DNA of 64,000 bases from Lithobates sylvaticus (Eukaryota > Chordata > Amphibia > Anura > Ranidae). Position 1 is the first letter of the stretch, and each line of letters opens with the position of its first letter. A program made the position numbers and the translations under genes. Location: contig CM053028.1 in NCBI GenBank assembly GCA_028564925.1, positions 436,981,071 to 437,045,070 on the forward strand, written 5' to 3'. The notes beneath the pieces were generated by a model. It was not told the DNA's origin, did not search any database, and saw nothing but the letters and a program-made list of their open reading frames with translations. Positions 1 through 12,316 of the stretch are shown piece by piece.

Positions 1-664
1 TATACAAAAAAAGGGCAGTTGTCTGCACAATAGACAAGAGGGAGTATAAAACATAAGGGCAGTAATCTGCACAATAGACAAGGGGAGTATAAAAAATAAG
101 GGCAGTAATATGCACAATAGACAAGGGGAGTATAAAAAATAAGGTCAGTAATCTGAACATTAGACAAGGGGGAGTATAAAAAATAAGGGCAGTAATCTGC
201 ACAATAGACAAGGGGAGTATAAAAAATAAGGGCAGTAATCTGCACATTAGACAAGGGGGAGTATTAAAAATAAGGGCAATAATCTGCACAATAGACAAGG
301 GGAGTATAAAAAATAAGGTCAGTAATCTGCACATTAGACAAGGGGGAGTATTAAAAATAAGGGCAGTAATCTGCACAATAGGCAAGGGGGAGTATAAAAA
401 ATAAGGGCAGTAATCTGCACATTAGACAAGGGGGAGTATTAAAAATAAGGGCAATAATCTGCACAATAGACAAGGGGGAGTATAAAAAATAAGGGCAGTA
501 ATCTGCACAATAGACAAGGGGGAGTATAAAAAATAAGGGCAGTAATCTGCACAATAGACAAGGGGAGTATAAAAAATAAGGGCAGTAATCTGCACAATAG
601 ACAAGGGGAGTATAAAAAATAAGGGCTATAATCTGCCCAATAGACAAGGGCAGTATAAAAAATA
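1..664. repeat. Minisatellite, 43-44 bp unit
   Basis: About fifteen head-to-tail copies of a 43-44 bp unit run from the window edge to about 664. Each unit contains GGGCAGTAATCTGCACAATA followed by an AC/AG-rich stretch and an A-run. Length varies through the number of G in one G-run, and single-base variants are scattered. The array probably continues to the left of the window. Short open frames on the minus strand follow the repeat period and are not taken as genes. Confidence 0.93.
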
Positions 665-3046
665 ATTGATTGCTGCATACTGGAGATCTGCTCTAACAAC
701 TACTGAGAATATATCAGATATTGTTTATAATAGGTTGACCCACTCATTAATTGGTAAAGAGAGCAGTCAAGTATAACAGTTGTGTAGCACTGTATTTACA
801 CAATTCACACAAAACAATGTTTTTTGTCTCTAACATAAAATTTCCGGAAAAAAAAGGTCCACAACATTCCCTAAGAGCTTCCCACAAACGATATCAGGAG
901 AACTTTAGTTAGGTCACTTTGTAAAGCACCTTGGTATTGCAAACCTGTAGGTGTGCAGCCCGTAGCACAGGTTATTTAGATTTGGCATAGTTCATAGCGG
1001 GAGCACTTCTCCTTCCACTATGGCATTTTCATAAACTTTCAGTGAACTAAGCCCACATCATAAAAAACTATTAATAAATGATGTATTACATGCTGTTCAT
1101 ACTCACTCGGTCACTATGAAATTCATTTTCTGTATTCTGCAATAAACCTGGTTGCTTGCTGCTCTCTAGCTCCACCATTCATGTCCCTAATTCCGCTAGG
1201 TATGTTGCAGCTGTTGAGGCAACTCTACACATGCTCGGCTTTCAGTGAGTTTCTATGCTGAGCATTTCCTACCTATAACATCTGAGCAGCCCATGTGACT
1301 ATACACAGTGGCAAATGTCAGCCCACTCCCTCCCTCCTCCTCCTCCATGCCCACTAACCAGCTAAACACAATGGGGTGGGATATTACCTGAAGATTAATG
1401 GAGGCTTCACCTCCCACTTATTCTAAAACACAGGTTGGAAGGGGCGTGACACAACCTGTGACTGTCAGAAATCCACCAACACCATATTTTTTTTCCACAA
1501 AAGAATAAAGTTTTGATTTCAAATATATATTTGTATGACTATTTAAAACCGTTTATCGATATTATTTATTTATGTTTACTCCGTATTTCAAAGGCTGTTT
1601 TTTTTTTTGTTTTTTTTGTTTTTTGAACATGTGACCAGCAGCAGAGGACTGGAATCTCCTCCTGCTTATGTTTCCCTACAGACAGGATGGGAAAGAGCTG
1701 GGTCATGTGAAAAAGGTACTTAGATGTTTTGTTTTATTAAAATAATTACAGTGCCATCATCCATATACAGAAATGGAAAGGGACAATGTAAATTAAACAG
1801 TGTGTGTTTAGTATCAGCTTAATCAAAGTGAATGAGCAAAAACCTTTTTACATGTATATCTAAGTTGAAAAGACAACAGTAAAAAAGAGAACTAAATTTG
1901 AAGACTTTCGGTATCGGGTTTGCAATAACTGCACCTGCTTTGATCAGTAAACTGTAATCCTCCTAATCTCTTAGAACAAACAGCACAAAAAAGCAATTAA
2001 TGTTTGACAGAATATTGATATGTAGTAGGACGGATCTAATCCCTGAGTAAATAGTCTCTGTCACAGTTTATTTTATCATCAGGTCACGTGACTTATAATG
2101 CCTGGAAATTGACCAAAGGTTCAGTAGAAGGATTAATTATCTGAGCCACAGAGACAGTGACACACCGATACTGCACCCACTCCACTATGGCTGAGACAAC
2201 AACACCTCCTCTTTCTCATAATGATGTATAGTGGGATGACACATCACATCATGTATTTAAAAACTGTTTGCAGTACTCAAAATTCTTATTTTTTTTAAAT
2301 TTGCCAAATCCTTATTTGTAACAAAACCAGACACAAGGCAATGTGTCTGGCTAATTGGCCACTACACCATAAAATTAAAAAAATAAATGAATCCTCCTTT
2401 TTCAGGAGTTAGTTAGAACTAAATGTATTTGCTATAATGCTGGTAACTGGTGGGAAGAACAATACTTTGCACCCAGCGTTGAAAGGGTTTTCCTCTTTCA
2501 GCTGTGATGTTAAAACCCCCCTACTTGCTTAGCCATAATGAGCAGAGTGGGCTACAGACCCTCCTACATGACCCAATGCAGCAGGTACAAAACATTCTAC
2601 TCCCCTGAACATCTATCTTCTTTTTTGATTTTGTAAGATAGGGCATAGACGTGGCCTGTTGTAGTTCCACTGTCTATTCACTAGATTTCCCTATAGGTGG
2701 AGTGTGAACTGTGACTTTAGTATTTAGTGGGGTTAAGTGGCACCCCTGCTCAGATAGAGTGGCACCATGGGAAGGAATTTAGAGATATATACTTAGCTTG
2801 GGGGTAAGCAAGTAGGGGTAGTAGCCATTACTGGGAGAAGTGGTCACCTGTATCTTCTGTGGTTTGACCACTAAGGCTCATTATTTAGTCACAAGGTTTT
2901 TTACCTTGGTGCTTCCTCATCAGTTGTAGCTAAGTGGTGTAAGAGGACTTTGCATATGGAATTATCTCACATACCCCTTCTTGGGCACGCTGGACTCTGG
3001 GACGTCCCTCTTGTAGGTAAATGCCTCTCCTCTTGCCTATACTTAT
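665..3046. other. No gene recognised; unique AT-rich sequence
   Basis: This stretch has no long open frame, no recognisable domain and no tandem structure beyond T-runs near 1600. I see nothing in it that supports a feature. Confidence 0.6.
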
Positions 3047-3405
3047 GCTGGCCATACACTATACAAAAAAATCGGCCGAACCCATTTTCGAAAAACGAAC
3101 GTTCGGCCGCGAGCGCAAACGATGGTGCCATCATGTAATGGCCGATAAATCGTTCAGTGAAAATAAATAAAAAAAATGTATGTTCGTTTTTCTACATACA
3201 CCTAGTGCAGACAGGTCGGACGGGAAACACATTAACCTTTCAATTTATCGTTCATTCGGCAGAAAATTTCCAAACTTGTACTTCGTTTTTTCGTCTCAAA
3301 AACGTCCAAACGATTATCGATTTTGTGTCCATTAACTGGCCGAAAAATCGAAAGAACGTTCTTTGACCGAATTTTCGGCCGATTTTTTGTATAGTGTATG
3401 GCCAG
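3047..3405. mobile_element. Non-autonomous inverted-repeat DNA element (MITE)
   Basis: The left end reads GCTGGCCATACACTATACAA and the right end is its inverse, with the match continuing through a TCGGCCGAA block for about 35 bp. The interior is again partly self-complementary. Total length without the insertion is about 360 bp, and there is no coding sequence. The last base of the inverted repeat lies at 14973, because a hAT transposon sits within the right tip. I could not find a clean target duplication, so the superfamily is open. A lone GTATGGCCAC end near 35500 may be a relative. Confidence 0.75.
3398..3405. repeat. Left target-site duplication of the hAT element
   Basis: ATGGCCAG directly precedes the hAT terminus at 3406. 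The same eight bases directly follow the other terminus at 14965-14972. Eight bases is the duplication length of the hAT superfamily. The duplicated bases are part of the terminal repeat of the host MITE. Confidence 0.9.
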
Positions 3406-3415
3406 TAGGGATGGG

Positions 3416-3678
3416 CCCGGTGCTCGATGCGAACCCACGTTCGCATCGAGCACCGGGCGTTCGCTCGCTCGGCGAGCCCAGAACTATTTGGGCCGTTCGC
3501 ATCACATTCGTGTGATGCGAGCGGCGCCGCAATGCATTGCGGCCGGCGCGGCCGGCGCAGTGCATTGCTGGCTGATGATTGGCCAAGCATGCACTGTGAC
3601 CCCGCATGCTTGGCCAATCACAGCGCCGGAAACTCGAAGAGCAATAATTGGCTACAGGCAGGACGCCTGTAGCCAATT
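3416..3678. repeat. Cluster of five hairpins at the left end of the hAT element
   Basis: Five inverted repeats follow one another: 3416-3457 (18 bp perfect arms, 6-base loop), 3498-3519 (9 bp arms), 3526-3543 (9 bp, no loop), 3577-3619 (16 bp perfect arms) and 3646-3678 (14 bp perfect arms). The arms are intact, so they are either recent or selected. hAT transposases are known to bind subterminal repeats as well as the tips; a binding or folding role here is inference. Confidence 0.85.
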
Positions 3679-3710
3679 AAAGCTCAGGGGCTTTAGTACA
3701 CGCCCCACCA

Positions 3711-3717
3711 TTTAAAA
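3711..3717 (+). promoter_or_regulatory. TATA-like box of the hAT element
   Basis: TTTAAAA lies just after the hairpin cluster and ahead of GC-rich sequence. It is the first TATA-like match upstream of the array and transposase on the coding strand. If used, the transcript would read through the whole 64 bp array before reaching the first ATG at 9552. Only the motif is seen. Confidence 0.3.
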
Positions 3718-4000
3718 GGCCGCCACGCCGTCGGCGCCGGTCACATGAGTTCCGGCTTTAGGAGAGATCAGGCTGATTCTGTGTCTTTGCTTGATTCATT
3801 GCTACAGAAAGATTTGCTCTTCTTTGCTAAACCATTGGCTATTTATTTTCTAAACCATTGCTACCTGTCATTGATCGTCCATTGCTGCTGGTTAGTGTGT
3901 TATTAGCTGCTGCTGGGGATTAGTCTGGTGCGTGTTTTACTGTTAGTACAGTATTTCAGTAGTACCAACCGCAGTGCTGTTAGCACAGCATTGCACCCCA

Positions 4001-7000
4001 AAAGCACCCATAGGACTTCTAGTGTGTTAGTGGCAGCAAACAGAGCTCCTATATTTTCTTCCCAGAAGCACCCATAGGACTTCTAGTGTCTTAGTGGCAT
4101 CACACAGAGCTCCCATATTTTCTTCCCAGAAGCACCCATAGGACTTCTAGTGTGTTAGTGGCATCACACAGAGCTCCCATATTTTCTTCCCAGAAGCACC
4201 CACAGGACTTCTAGTGTGTTAGTGGCATCACACAGAGCTCCCATATTTTCTTCCCAGAAGCACCCACAGGACTTCTAGTGTGTTAGTGGCATCACACAGA
4301 GCTCCCATATTTTCTTCCCAGAAGCACCCATAGGACTTCTAGTGTGTTAGTGGCATCACACAGAGCTCCCATATTTTCTTCCCAGATGCACCCATAGGAC
4401 TTCTAGTGTGTTAGTGGCATCACACAGAGCTTCCATATTTTCTTCCCAGAAGCACCCATAGGACTTCTAGTGTGTTAGTGGCATCACACAGAGCTCCCAT
4501 ATTTTCTTCCCAGAAGCACTCACAGGACTTCTAGTGTGTTAGTGGCATCACACAGAGCTCCCATATTTTCTTCCCAGAAGCACCCACAGGACTTCTAGTG
4601 TGTTAGTGGCATCACACAGAGCTCCCATATTTCCTTCCCAGAAGCACCCATAGGACTTCTAGTGTGTTAGTGGCATCACACAGAGCTCCCATATTTTCTT
4701 CCCAGAAGCACCCACAGGACTTCTAGTGTGTTAGTGGCATCACACAAAGCTCCCATATTTTCTTCCCAGAAGCACCCACAGGACTTCTAGTGTGTTAGTG
4801 GCATCACACAGAGCTCCCATATTTTCTTCCCAGAAGCACCCATAGGACTTCTAGTGTGCTAGTGGCATCACACAGAGCTCCCATATTTTCTTCCCAGAAG
4901 CACCCACAGGACTTCTAGTGTGTTAGTGGCATCACACAGAGCTCCCATATTTTCTTCCCAGAAGAACCCATAGGACTTCTAGTGTGTTAGTGGCATCACA
5001 CAGAGCTCCCATATTTTCTTCCCAGAAGCACCCATAGGACTTCTATTGTGTTAGTGGCATCACACAGAGCTCCCATATTTTCTTCCCAGAAGCACCCATA
5101 GGACTTCTAGTGTGTTAGTGGCATCACACAGAGCTCCCATATTTTCTTCCCAGAAGCACCCATAGGACTTCTAGTGTGTTAGTGGCATCACACAGAGCTC
5201 CCATATTTTCTTCCCAGAAGCACCCACAGGACTTCTAGTGTGTTAGTGGCATCACACAGAGCTCCCATATTTTCTTCCCAGAAGCACCCACAGGACTTCT
5301 AGTGTGTTAGTGGCATCACACAAAGCTCCCATATTTTCTTCCCAGAAGCACCCATAGGACTTCTAGTGTGTTAGTGGCATCACACAGAGCTCCCATATTT
5401 TCTTCCCAGAAGCACCCACAGGACTTCTAGTGTGTTAGTGGCATCACACAGAGCTCCCATATTTTCTTCCCAGAAGCACCCACAGGACTTCTAGTGTGTT
5501 AGTGGCATCACACAGAGCTCCCATATTTTCTTCCCAGAAGCACCCACAGGACTTCTAGTGTGTTAGTGGCATCACACAGAGCTCCCATATTTTCTTCCCA
5601 GAAGCACCCACAGGACTTCTAGTGTGTTAGTGGCATCACACAGAGCTCCCATATTTTCTTCCCAGAAGCACCCATAGGACTTCTAGTGTGTTAGTGGCAT
5701 CACACAGAGCTCCCATATTTTCTTCCCAGAAGCACCCACAGGACTTCTAGTGTGTTAGTGGCATCACACAGGGCTCCCATATTTTCTTCCCAGAAGCACC
5801 CACAGGACTTCTAGTGTGTTAGTGGCATCACACAGAGCTCCCATATGTTCTTCCCAGAAGCACCCACAGGACTTCTAGTGTGTTAGTGGCATCACACAGA
5901 GCTCCCATATTTTCTTCCCAGAAGCACCCACAGGACTTCTAGTGTGTTAGTGGCATCACACAGAGCTCCCATATTTTCATCCCAGAAGCACCCACAGGAC
6001 TTCTAGTGTGTTAGTGGCATCACACAGAGCTCCCATATTTTCTTCCCAGAAGCACCCACAGGACTTCTAGTGTGTTAGTGGCATCACACAGAGCTCCCAT
6101 ATTTTCTTCCCAGAAGCACCCACAGGACTTCTAGTGTGTTAGTGGCATCACACAGAGCTCCCATATTTTCTTCCCAGAAGCACCCACAGGACTTCTAGTG
6201 TGTTAGTGGCATCACACACAGCTCCCATATTTTCTTCCCAGAAGCACCCACAGGACTTCTAGTGTGTTAGTGGCATCACACAGAGCTCCCATATTTTCTT
6301 CCCAGAAGCACCCACAGGACTTCTAGTGTGTTAGTGGCATCACACAGAGCTCCCATATTTTCTTCCCAGAAGCACCCACAGGACTTCTAGTGTGTTAGTG
6401 GCATCACACAGAGCTCCCATATTTTCTTCCCAGAAGCACCCATAGGACTTCTAGTGTGTTAGTGGCATCACACAGAGCTCCCATATTTTCTTCCCAGAAG
6501 CACCCACAGGACTTCTAGTGTGTTAGTGGCATCACACAGAGCTCCCATATTTTCTTCCCAGAAGCACCCACAGGACTTCTAGTGTGTTAGTGGCATCACA
6601 GAGCTCCCATATTTTCTTCCCAGAAGCACCCACAGGACTTCTAGTGTGTTAGTGGCATCACACAGAGCTCCCATATTTTCTTCCCAGAAGCACCCACAGG
6701 ACTTCTAGTGTGTTAGTGGCATCACACAGAGCTCCCATATTTTCTTCCCAGAAGCACCCACAGGACTTCTAGTGTGTTAGTGGCATCACACAGAGCTCCC
6801 ATATTTTCTTCCCAGAAGCACCCACAGGACTTCTAGTGTGTTAGTGGCATCACACAGAGCTCCCATATTTTCTTCCCAGAAGCACCCACAGGACTTCTAG
6901 TGTGTTAGTGGCATCACACAGAGCTCCCATATTTTCTTCCCAGAAGCACCCATAGGACTTCTAGTGTGTTAGTGGCATCACACAGAGCCCCCATATTTTC

Positions 7001-9516
7001 TTCCCAGAAGCACCCACAGGACTTCTAGTGTGTTAGTGGCATCACACAGAGCTCCCATATTTTCTTCCCAGAAGCACCCACAGGACTTCTAGTGTGTTAG
7101 TGGCATCACACAGAGCTCCCATATTTTCTTCCCAGAAGCACCCACAGGACTTCTAGTGTGTTAGTGGCATCACACAGAGCTCCCATATTTTCTTCCCAGA
7201 AGCACCCACAGGACTTCTAGTGTGTTAGTGGCATCACACAGAGCTCCCATATTTTCTTCCCAGAAGCACCCACAGGACTTCTAGTGTGTTAGTGGCATCA
7301 CACAGAGCTCCCATATTTTCTTCCCAGAAGCACCCACAGGACTTCTAGTGTGTTAGTGGCATCACACAGAGCTCCCATATTTTCTTCCCAGAAGCACCCA
7401 CAGGACTTCTAGTGTGTTAGTGGCATCACACAGAGCTCCCATATTTTCTTCCCAGAAGCACCCACAGGACTTCTAGTGTGTTAGTGGCATCACACAGAGC
7501 TCCCATATTTTCTTCCCAGAAGCACCCACAGGACTTCTAGTGTGTTAGTGGCATCACACAGAGCTCCCATATTTTCTTCCCAGAAGCACCCATAGGACTT
7601 CTAGTGTGTTAGTGGCATCAAACAGAGCTCCCATATTTTCTTCCCAGAAGCACCCACAGGACTTCTAGTGTGTTAGTGGCATCACACAGAGCTCACATAT
7701 TTTCTTCCCAGAAGCACCCACAGGACTTCTAGTGTGTTAGTGGCATCACACAGAGCTCCCATATTTTCTTCCCAGAAGCACCCACAGGACTTCTAGTGTG
7801 TTAGTGGCATCACACAGAGCTCCCATATTTTCTTCCCAGAAGCACCCACAGGACTTCTAGTGTGTTAGTGGCATCACACAGAGCTCCCATATTTTCTTTC
7901 CAGAAGCACCCACAGGACTTCTAGTGTGTTAGTGGCATCACACAGAGCTCCCATATTTTCTTCCCAGAAGCACCCACAGGACTTCTAGTGTGTTAGTGGC
8001 ATCACACAGAGCTCCCATATTTTCTTCCCAGAAGCACCCACAGGACTTCTAGTGTGTTAGTGGCATCACACAGAGCTCCCATATTTTCTTCCCAGAAGCA
8101 CCCACAGGACTTCTAGTGTGTTAGTGGCATCACACAGAGCCCCCATATTTTCTTCCCAGAAGCACCCACAGGACTTCTAGTGTGTTAGTGGCATCACACA
8201 GAGCTCCCATATTTTCTTCCCAGAAGCACCCATAGGACTTCTAGTGTGTTAGTGGCATCACACAGAGCTCCCATATTTTCTTCCCAGAAGCACCCACAGG
8301 ACTTCTAGTGTGTTAGTGGCATCACACAGAGCTCCCATATTTTCTTCCCAGAAGCACCCATAGGACTTCTAGTGTGTTAGTGGCATCACACAGAGCTCCC
8401 ATATTTTCTTCCCAGAAGCACCCACAAGACTTCTAGTGTGTTAGTGGCATCACACAGAGCTCCCATATTTTCTTCCCAGTAGCACCCATAGGACTTCTAG
8501 TGTGTTAGTGGCATCACACAGAGCTCCCATATTTTCTTCCCAGAAGCACCCACAGGACTTCTAGTGTGTTAGTGGCATCACACAGAGCTCCCATATTTTC
8601 TTCCCAAAAGGCACCCACAGGACTTCTAGTGTGTTAGTGGCATCACACAGAGCTCCCATATTTTCTTCCCAGAAGCACCCACAGGACTTCTAGTGTGTTA
8701 GTGGCATCACACAGAGCTCCCATATTTTCTTCCCATAAGCACCCACAGGACTTCTAGTGTGTTAGTGGCATCACACAGAGCTCCCATATTTTCTTCCCAG
8801 AAGCACCCACAGGACTTCTAGTGTGTTAGTGGCATCACACAGAGCTCCCATATTTTCTTCCCAGAAGCACCCACAGGACTTCTAGTGTGTTAGTGGCATC
8901 ACACAGAGCTCCCATATTTTCTTCCCAGAAGCACCCATAGGACTTCTAGTGTGTTAGTGACATCACACAGAGCTCCTATATTTTCTTCTCAGCAGCACCC
9001 ACAGGACTTCTAGTGTGTTAGTGGCATCACACAGAGCTCCCATATTTTCTTCCCAGAAGCACCCACAGGACTTCTAGTGTGTTAGTGGCATCACACAGAG
9101 CTCCCATATTTTCTTCCCAGAAGCACCCACAGGACTTCTAGTGTGTTAGTGGCATCACACAGAGCTCCCATATTTTCTTCCCAGAAGCACCCATAGGACT
9201 TCTAGTGTGTTAGTGGCATCACACAGAGCTCCTATATTTTCTTCTCAGCAGCACCCACAGGACTTCTAGTGTGTTAGTGGCATCACACAGAGCTCCTATA
9301 TTTTCTTCGCAGAAGCACACATAGGACTTCTAGTGTGTTAGTGGCATCACACAGAGCTCCTATATTTTCTTCTCAGCAGCACCCATAGGACTTCTAGTGT
9401 GTTAGTGGCAGCAAACAGAGCTCCTATATTTTCTTGTCAGCAGCACACATAGTACCTATAGTGTGTTAGTGTCAGCACCCATAGGACCTACAGTGTGTTG
9501 TGAGCACACATAGGAG
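4001..9516. repeat. Minisatellite, 64 bp unit, about 86 copies
   Basis: The unit contains GACTTCTAGTGTGTTAGTGG, then ATCACACAGAGCTCCCATAT and TTTTCTTCCCAGAAGCACCC. The period is 64 bp almost throughout, with one unit a few bases short near 6590 and one a base long near 8610. The main variable site is CCCATAGG versus CCCACAGG. Inner units are nearly identical, while the first units and those after about 8970 carry more differences (CTCCTATA, TTCTCAGCAGC). That is the pattern expected when unequal exchange homogenises the middle. It lies entirely inside the hAT transposon. It is not a CRISPR array: there are no unique spacers. Confidence 0.97.
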
Positions 9517-9551
9517 CTCCATTTTTTATACTATATACACCACCGACTACA

Positions 9552-10202
9552 ATGGCTGGAAGACCGCCAAGGAGAGGCAGAGCATGCAGAGGCAAGAACA
9601 CAGGGCAGGCAGGCTCTGTTTCTAGAGACAACAGTGCTGGCCGTGGACGTGGTTGTGCATCGTCATCAGCACGTGGCCATGGGACACGCTTGTCTTTGTT
9701 TTCGGCAGCTGGACATGTGGAGCCGCATCATGCTGAAGGCTTGGTAGAATGGATGACCAAGCCCTCCTCATCCTCCTCATTCTCTCTCACCCAGGCTCAG
9801 GGTACTGGTAGAGCAGCTGCCAACGCGTACTCAATGGCATCATCAGCCACCCCTTCCCTAGACCCACCATGTCCTCCTGAGGAGTCCCCCGAACTCTTTG
9901 AGCACAGTGTTGGGTACATGCTCCAGGAGGATGCCCAACGATTCGAAGGCTCGGATGATGATACCCAGCTTGAGGAAGTCAGTAGTGTGCGCACAGAGAG
10001 AGGGGATGCTGAAAGACAGCAATCTGGCAGTACTGTTCCACCAGCTGCAGCTTACTGCCAGGTTTGCTCTAGTGGTGAAGAGGGAGGGGATGATGAGGTC
10101 ACTGACTCCACGTGGGTGCCTGAAGGAGAGAGGATGAGGAGGAGGACGAGGATGCGGCGTCACATGTCCAACGAGGCAGGATGCCCCCTGGAGGCCAGCT
10201 AG
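9552..10202 (+). pseudogene. hAT transposase, N-terminal acidic/basic region (frame piece 1)
   Basis: The ATG at 9552 has a good context (CTACAATGG) and is the first after the tandem array. The 216-residue piece starts with a basic RG-rich segment (residues 1-40), which could act in nuclear entry or DNA contact, followed by serine-rich and acidic segments without a known domain. Near 10132 the reading changes frame: from there the neighbouring frame encodes an acidic run and leads without a stop into the BED finger at 10289. I read this as one frameshift in a single original protein, because the acidic character and the next domain join smoothly in the other frame. A small intron is the alternative, but no convincing donor and acceptor are seen. 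Confidence 0.7.
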
Positions 10203-12316
10203 AGGCCAGCACAGCAACTGTACAACACCGCAGAGCTCCGCCTGTGCAGGGCGCTGCCTCTGCACGTTATCAGAAAAGTTCTTTGGTGTGGGCCTTTTTT
10301 GAGACGAGTGCATCAGATCGCACCACTGCTATTTGCAATATTTGTCTCAAGCGTATCTCGCGTGGCCAAAACATCAGCCGCTTGGGCACCACAAGCATGA
10401 GCAGACATATGTCGACCTGCCATGCAGCTCGTTGGCAAGCACACATAAAAGACCCACACCAAAGAACAAAGCGGACCTCTCCTTGCTCCTCATCAGCTGG
10501 GATCTCCATCCCCACTACATCTTCAGTCCTCTCTGAAAGCTGCTCTGAGAGGACTGAAAATGTAGAATTAGGTGTGTCACAACCAAGTACTTGCAGTACA
10601 CCGACGTCCGATTGTAGCAGGCAAATTTCCCTGCCCCAGCTGCTGGACCGTCGAAAGAAGTACACTCCCAGCCATCCACATGCCCAGCGGTTGAATGCTA
10701 GCTTGGCTAAATTGCTAGCACTTCAACTGCTGCCTTTTCAGTTGGTAGACTCGGCCCCCTTCCGTGAGTTTGTTCAATGTGCGGTTCCTCAGTGGCAGGT
10801 TCCCAAACGCCACTTTTTCTCACGGAAGGCGATTCCGTCTCTCTACCGGCATGTGGAAGGCAATGTCCATGCCTCGCTGGACAGGGCAGTCAGCGGTAAG
10901 GTGCATATTACCGCTGACTCATGGTCCAGCAGGCATGGACAGGGACGTTATCTTTCTTTCACGGCCCATTGGGTCACTCTATTGGCAACTGGGAGGGATG
11001 CAGGACAAGGTGCAGTAGTGTTGGAGGTTGTTCCGCCACCATGCCTCCAAAATGCTACTACTGCTACTGGTTGTGACACACCTCTCTCCTCCACCCCCTC
11101 CTCTTCTTCTTCCTCCAGAGCTCTGTCCTCGGAACCAGCGGTGCTCCGTAGGCGTACAAGGGGCTACGCAAGTACGCAGGCAAAAAGATGCCATGCCGTG
11201 CTTGCGCTTGTGTGTTTGGGGGACAGGAGCCACACTGGGCCAGAGGTTCTGGCAGCTCTGCAGGGGCAGGCCGAGAAGTGGTTGACGCCACGCCAGCTTA
11301 AGCCAGGAATGGTCGTTTCTGACAATGGCACCAACCTCCTCTCCGCCCTGCGACAGGGGCAGCTCACCCATGTGCCCTGTATGGCTCACGTCCTCAACCT
11401 GGTGGTGCAGCGGTTCTTGGGCAGGTTCCCAGGCTTACAGGATGTCCTGAGGCAGGCCAGGAAAGTCTGTGTGCATTTCCGCCGATCTTATAATGCCAGT
11501 GCTCGGCTGACTGAGCTGCAAAAGGAGCTGAACCTGCCCAAGAACCGCCTAATATGTGACATGCCCACCAGGTGGAACTCAACGTTGGCCATGCTGCAGC
11601 GACTGCACACGCAGCAGAGGGCCATCAATGAGTACCTTTGCGACTACGGCACCAGGACAGGGTCAGGGGAGCTTGGCTTTTTTTCCCCACGCCAGTGGAG
11701 CATGATCAGGGATGCATGCACTGTCCTCTCACCATTTGAGGAGGCCACGAGGATGGTGAGCAGTGACAGTGCATGCATCAGTGACACTGTACCTCTTGTC
11801 CACCTGTTGGAGCATACGCTGCGTGGGATAATGGACAGGGCACTTGAGGCAGAACAGAGGCAGGAAGAGGAGGACTTCCTTGCCTCTCAAGGCCCCCTTT
11901 ATCCGGACAGTGTTCCTTCTGTCCCACCCATCACACAGGAAGAGGATGAGGAGGAGGAGGAGGAGGAGGAGGAGGAGGAGGATTGTGTGAGCATGGAGGT
12001 GGAGCCTGGCACTCAGCATCAGCAGCAGCAGTCTTTTAGGGATGATGTACAGTCCCAACAAACCAGTGGACTTGTACGTGGCTGGGAGGAGGTGGCTGGC
12101 GATCATGTCATCCTCAGTGACCCAGAAGACTCCGGACCGAATGCCTCAGCTAACCTACGCTGCATGGCCTCCCTGATCCTGAAAGCCTGCGGAAGGATCC
12201 TCGTGTTCTTCGGATCAAGGAGAGGGACCATTACTGGCTGGCCACTCTCCTTGATCCACGGTACAAGGGTAAGGTTGCGGACCTTATCTTGCCGTCGCAG
12301 AGGGAGCAGAGGATGA
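10181..12316 (+). pseudogene. hAT transposase, BED finger and catalytic core (frame piece 2)
   Basis: This is the main body of a ZBED-like hAT transposase, the enzyme that cuts and pastes the element. Counting from the in-frame ATG at 10181, a BED zinc finger lies at residues 33-81 with W37, F40, C52, C55, H76 and H81. The RNase H-like core follows: ITADSWSS carries the first expected aspartate, VSDNGTNLL the second, and CMAHVLNLVV is the conserved stretch after it. A long glutamate run near residues 588-602 lies in the variable insertion region of the core. The piece ends when the frame shifts between about 12150 and 12180; the neighbouring frame then reads DPRVLRIKERD and onward. It reads as one protein with the preceding and following pieces. 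Confidence 0.88.

Noticed and set aside
351-699. Minus-strand open frames encoding a repeated leucine/cysteine-rich peptide
   Set aside because: They follow the 43-44 bp minisatellite exactly and have no independent coding evidence.
3157-3715. Overlapping open frames on both strands
   Set aside because: They coincide with the palindromic MITE and the GC-rich hairpin cluster, where mirrored frames arise without coding function.
4001-9516. CRISPR-like array
   Set aside because: Units are contiguous with no unique spacers, the genome is a vertebrate's, and the array lies in a hAT transposon.
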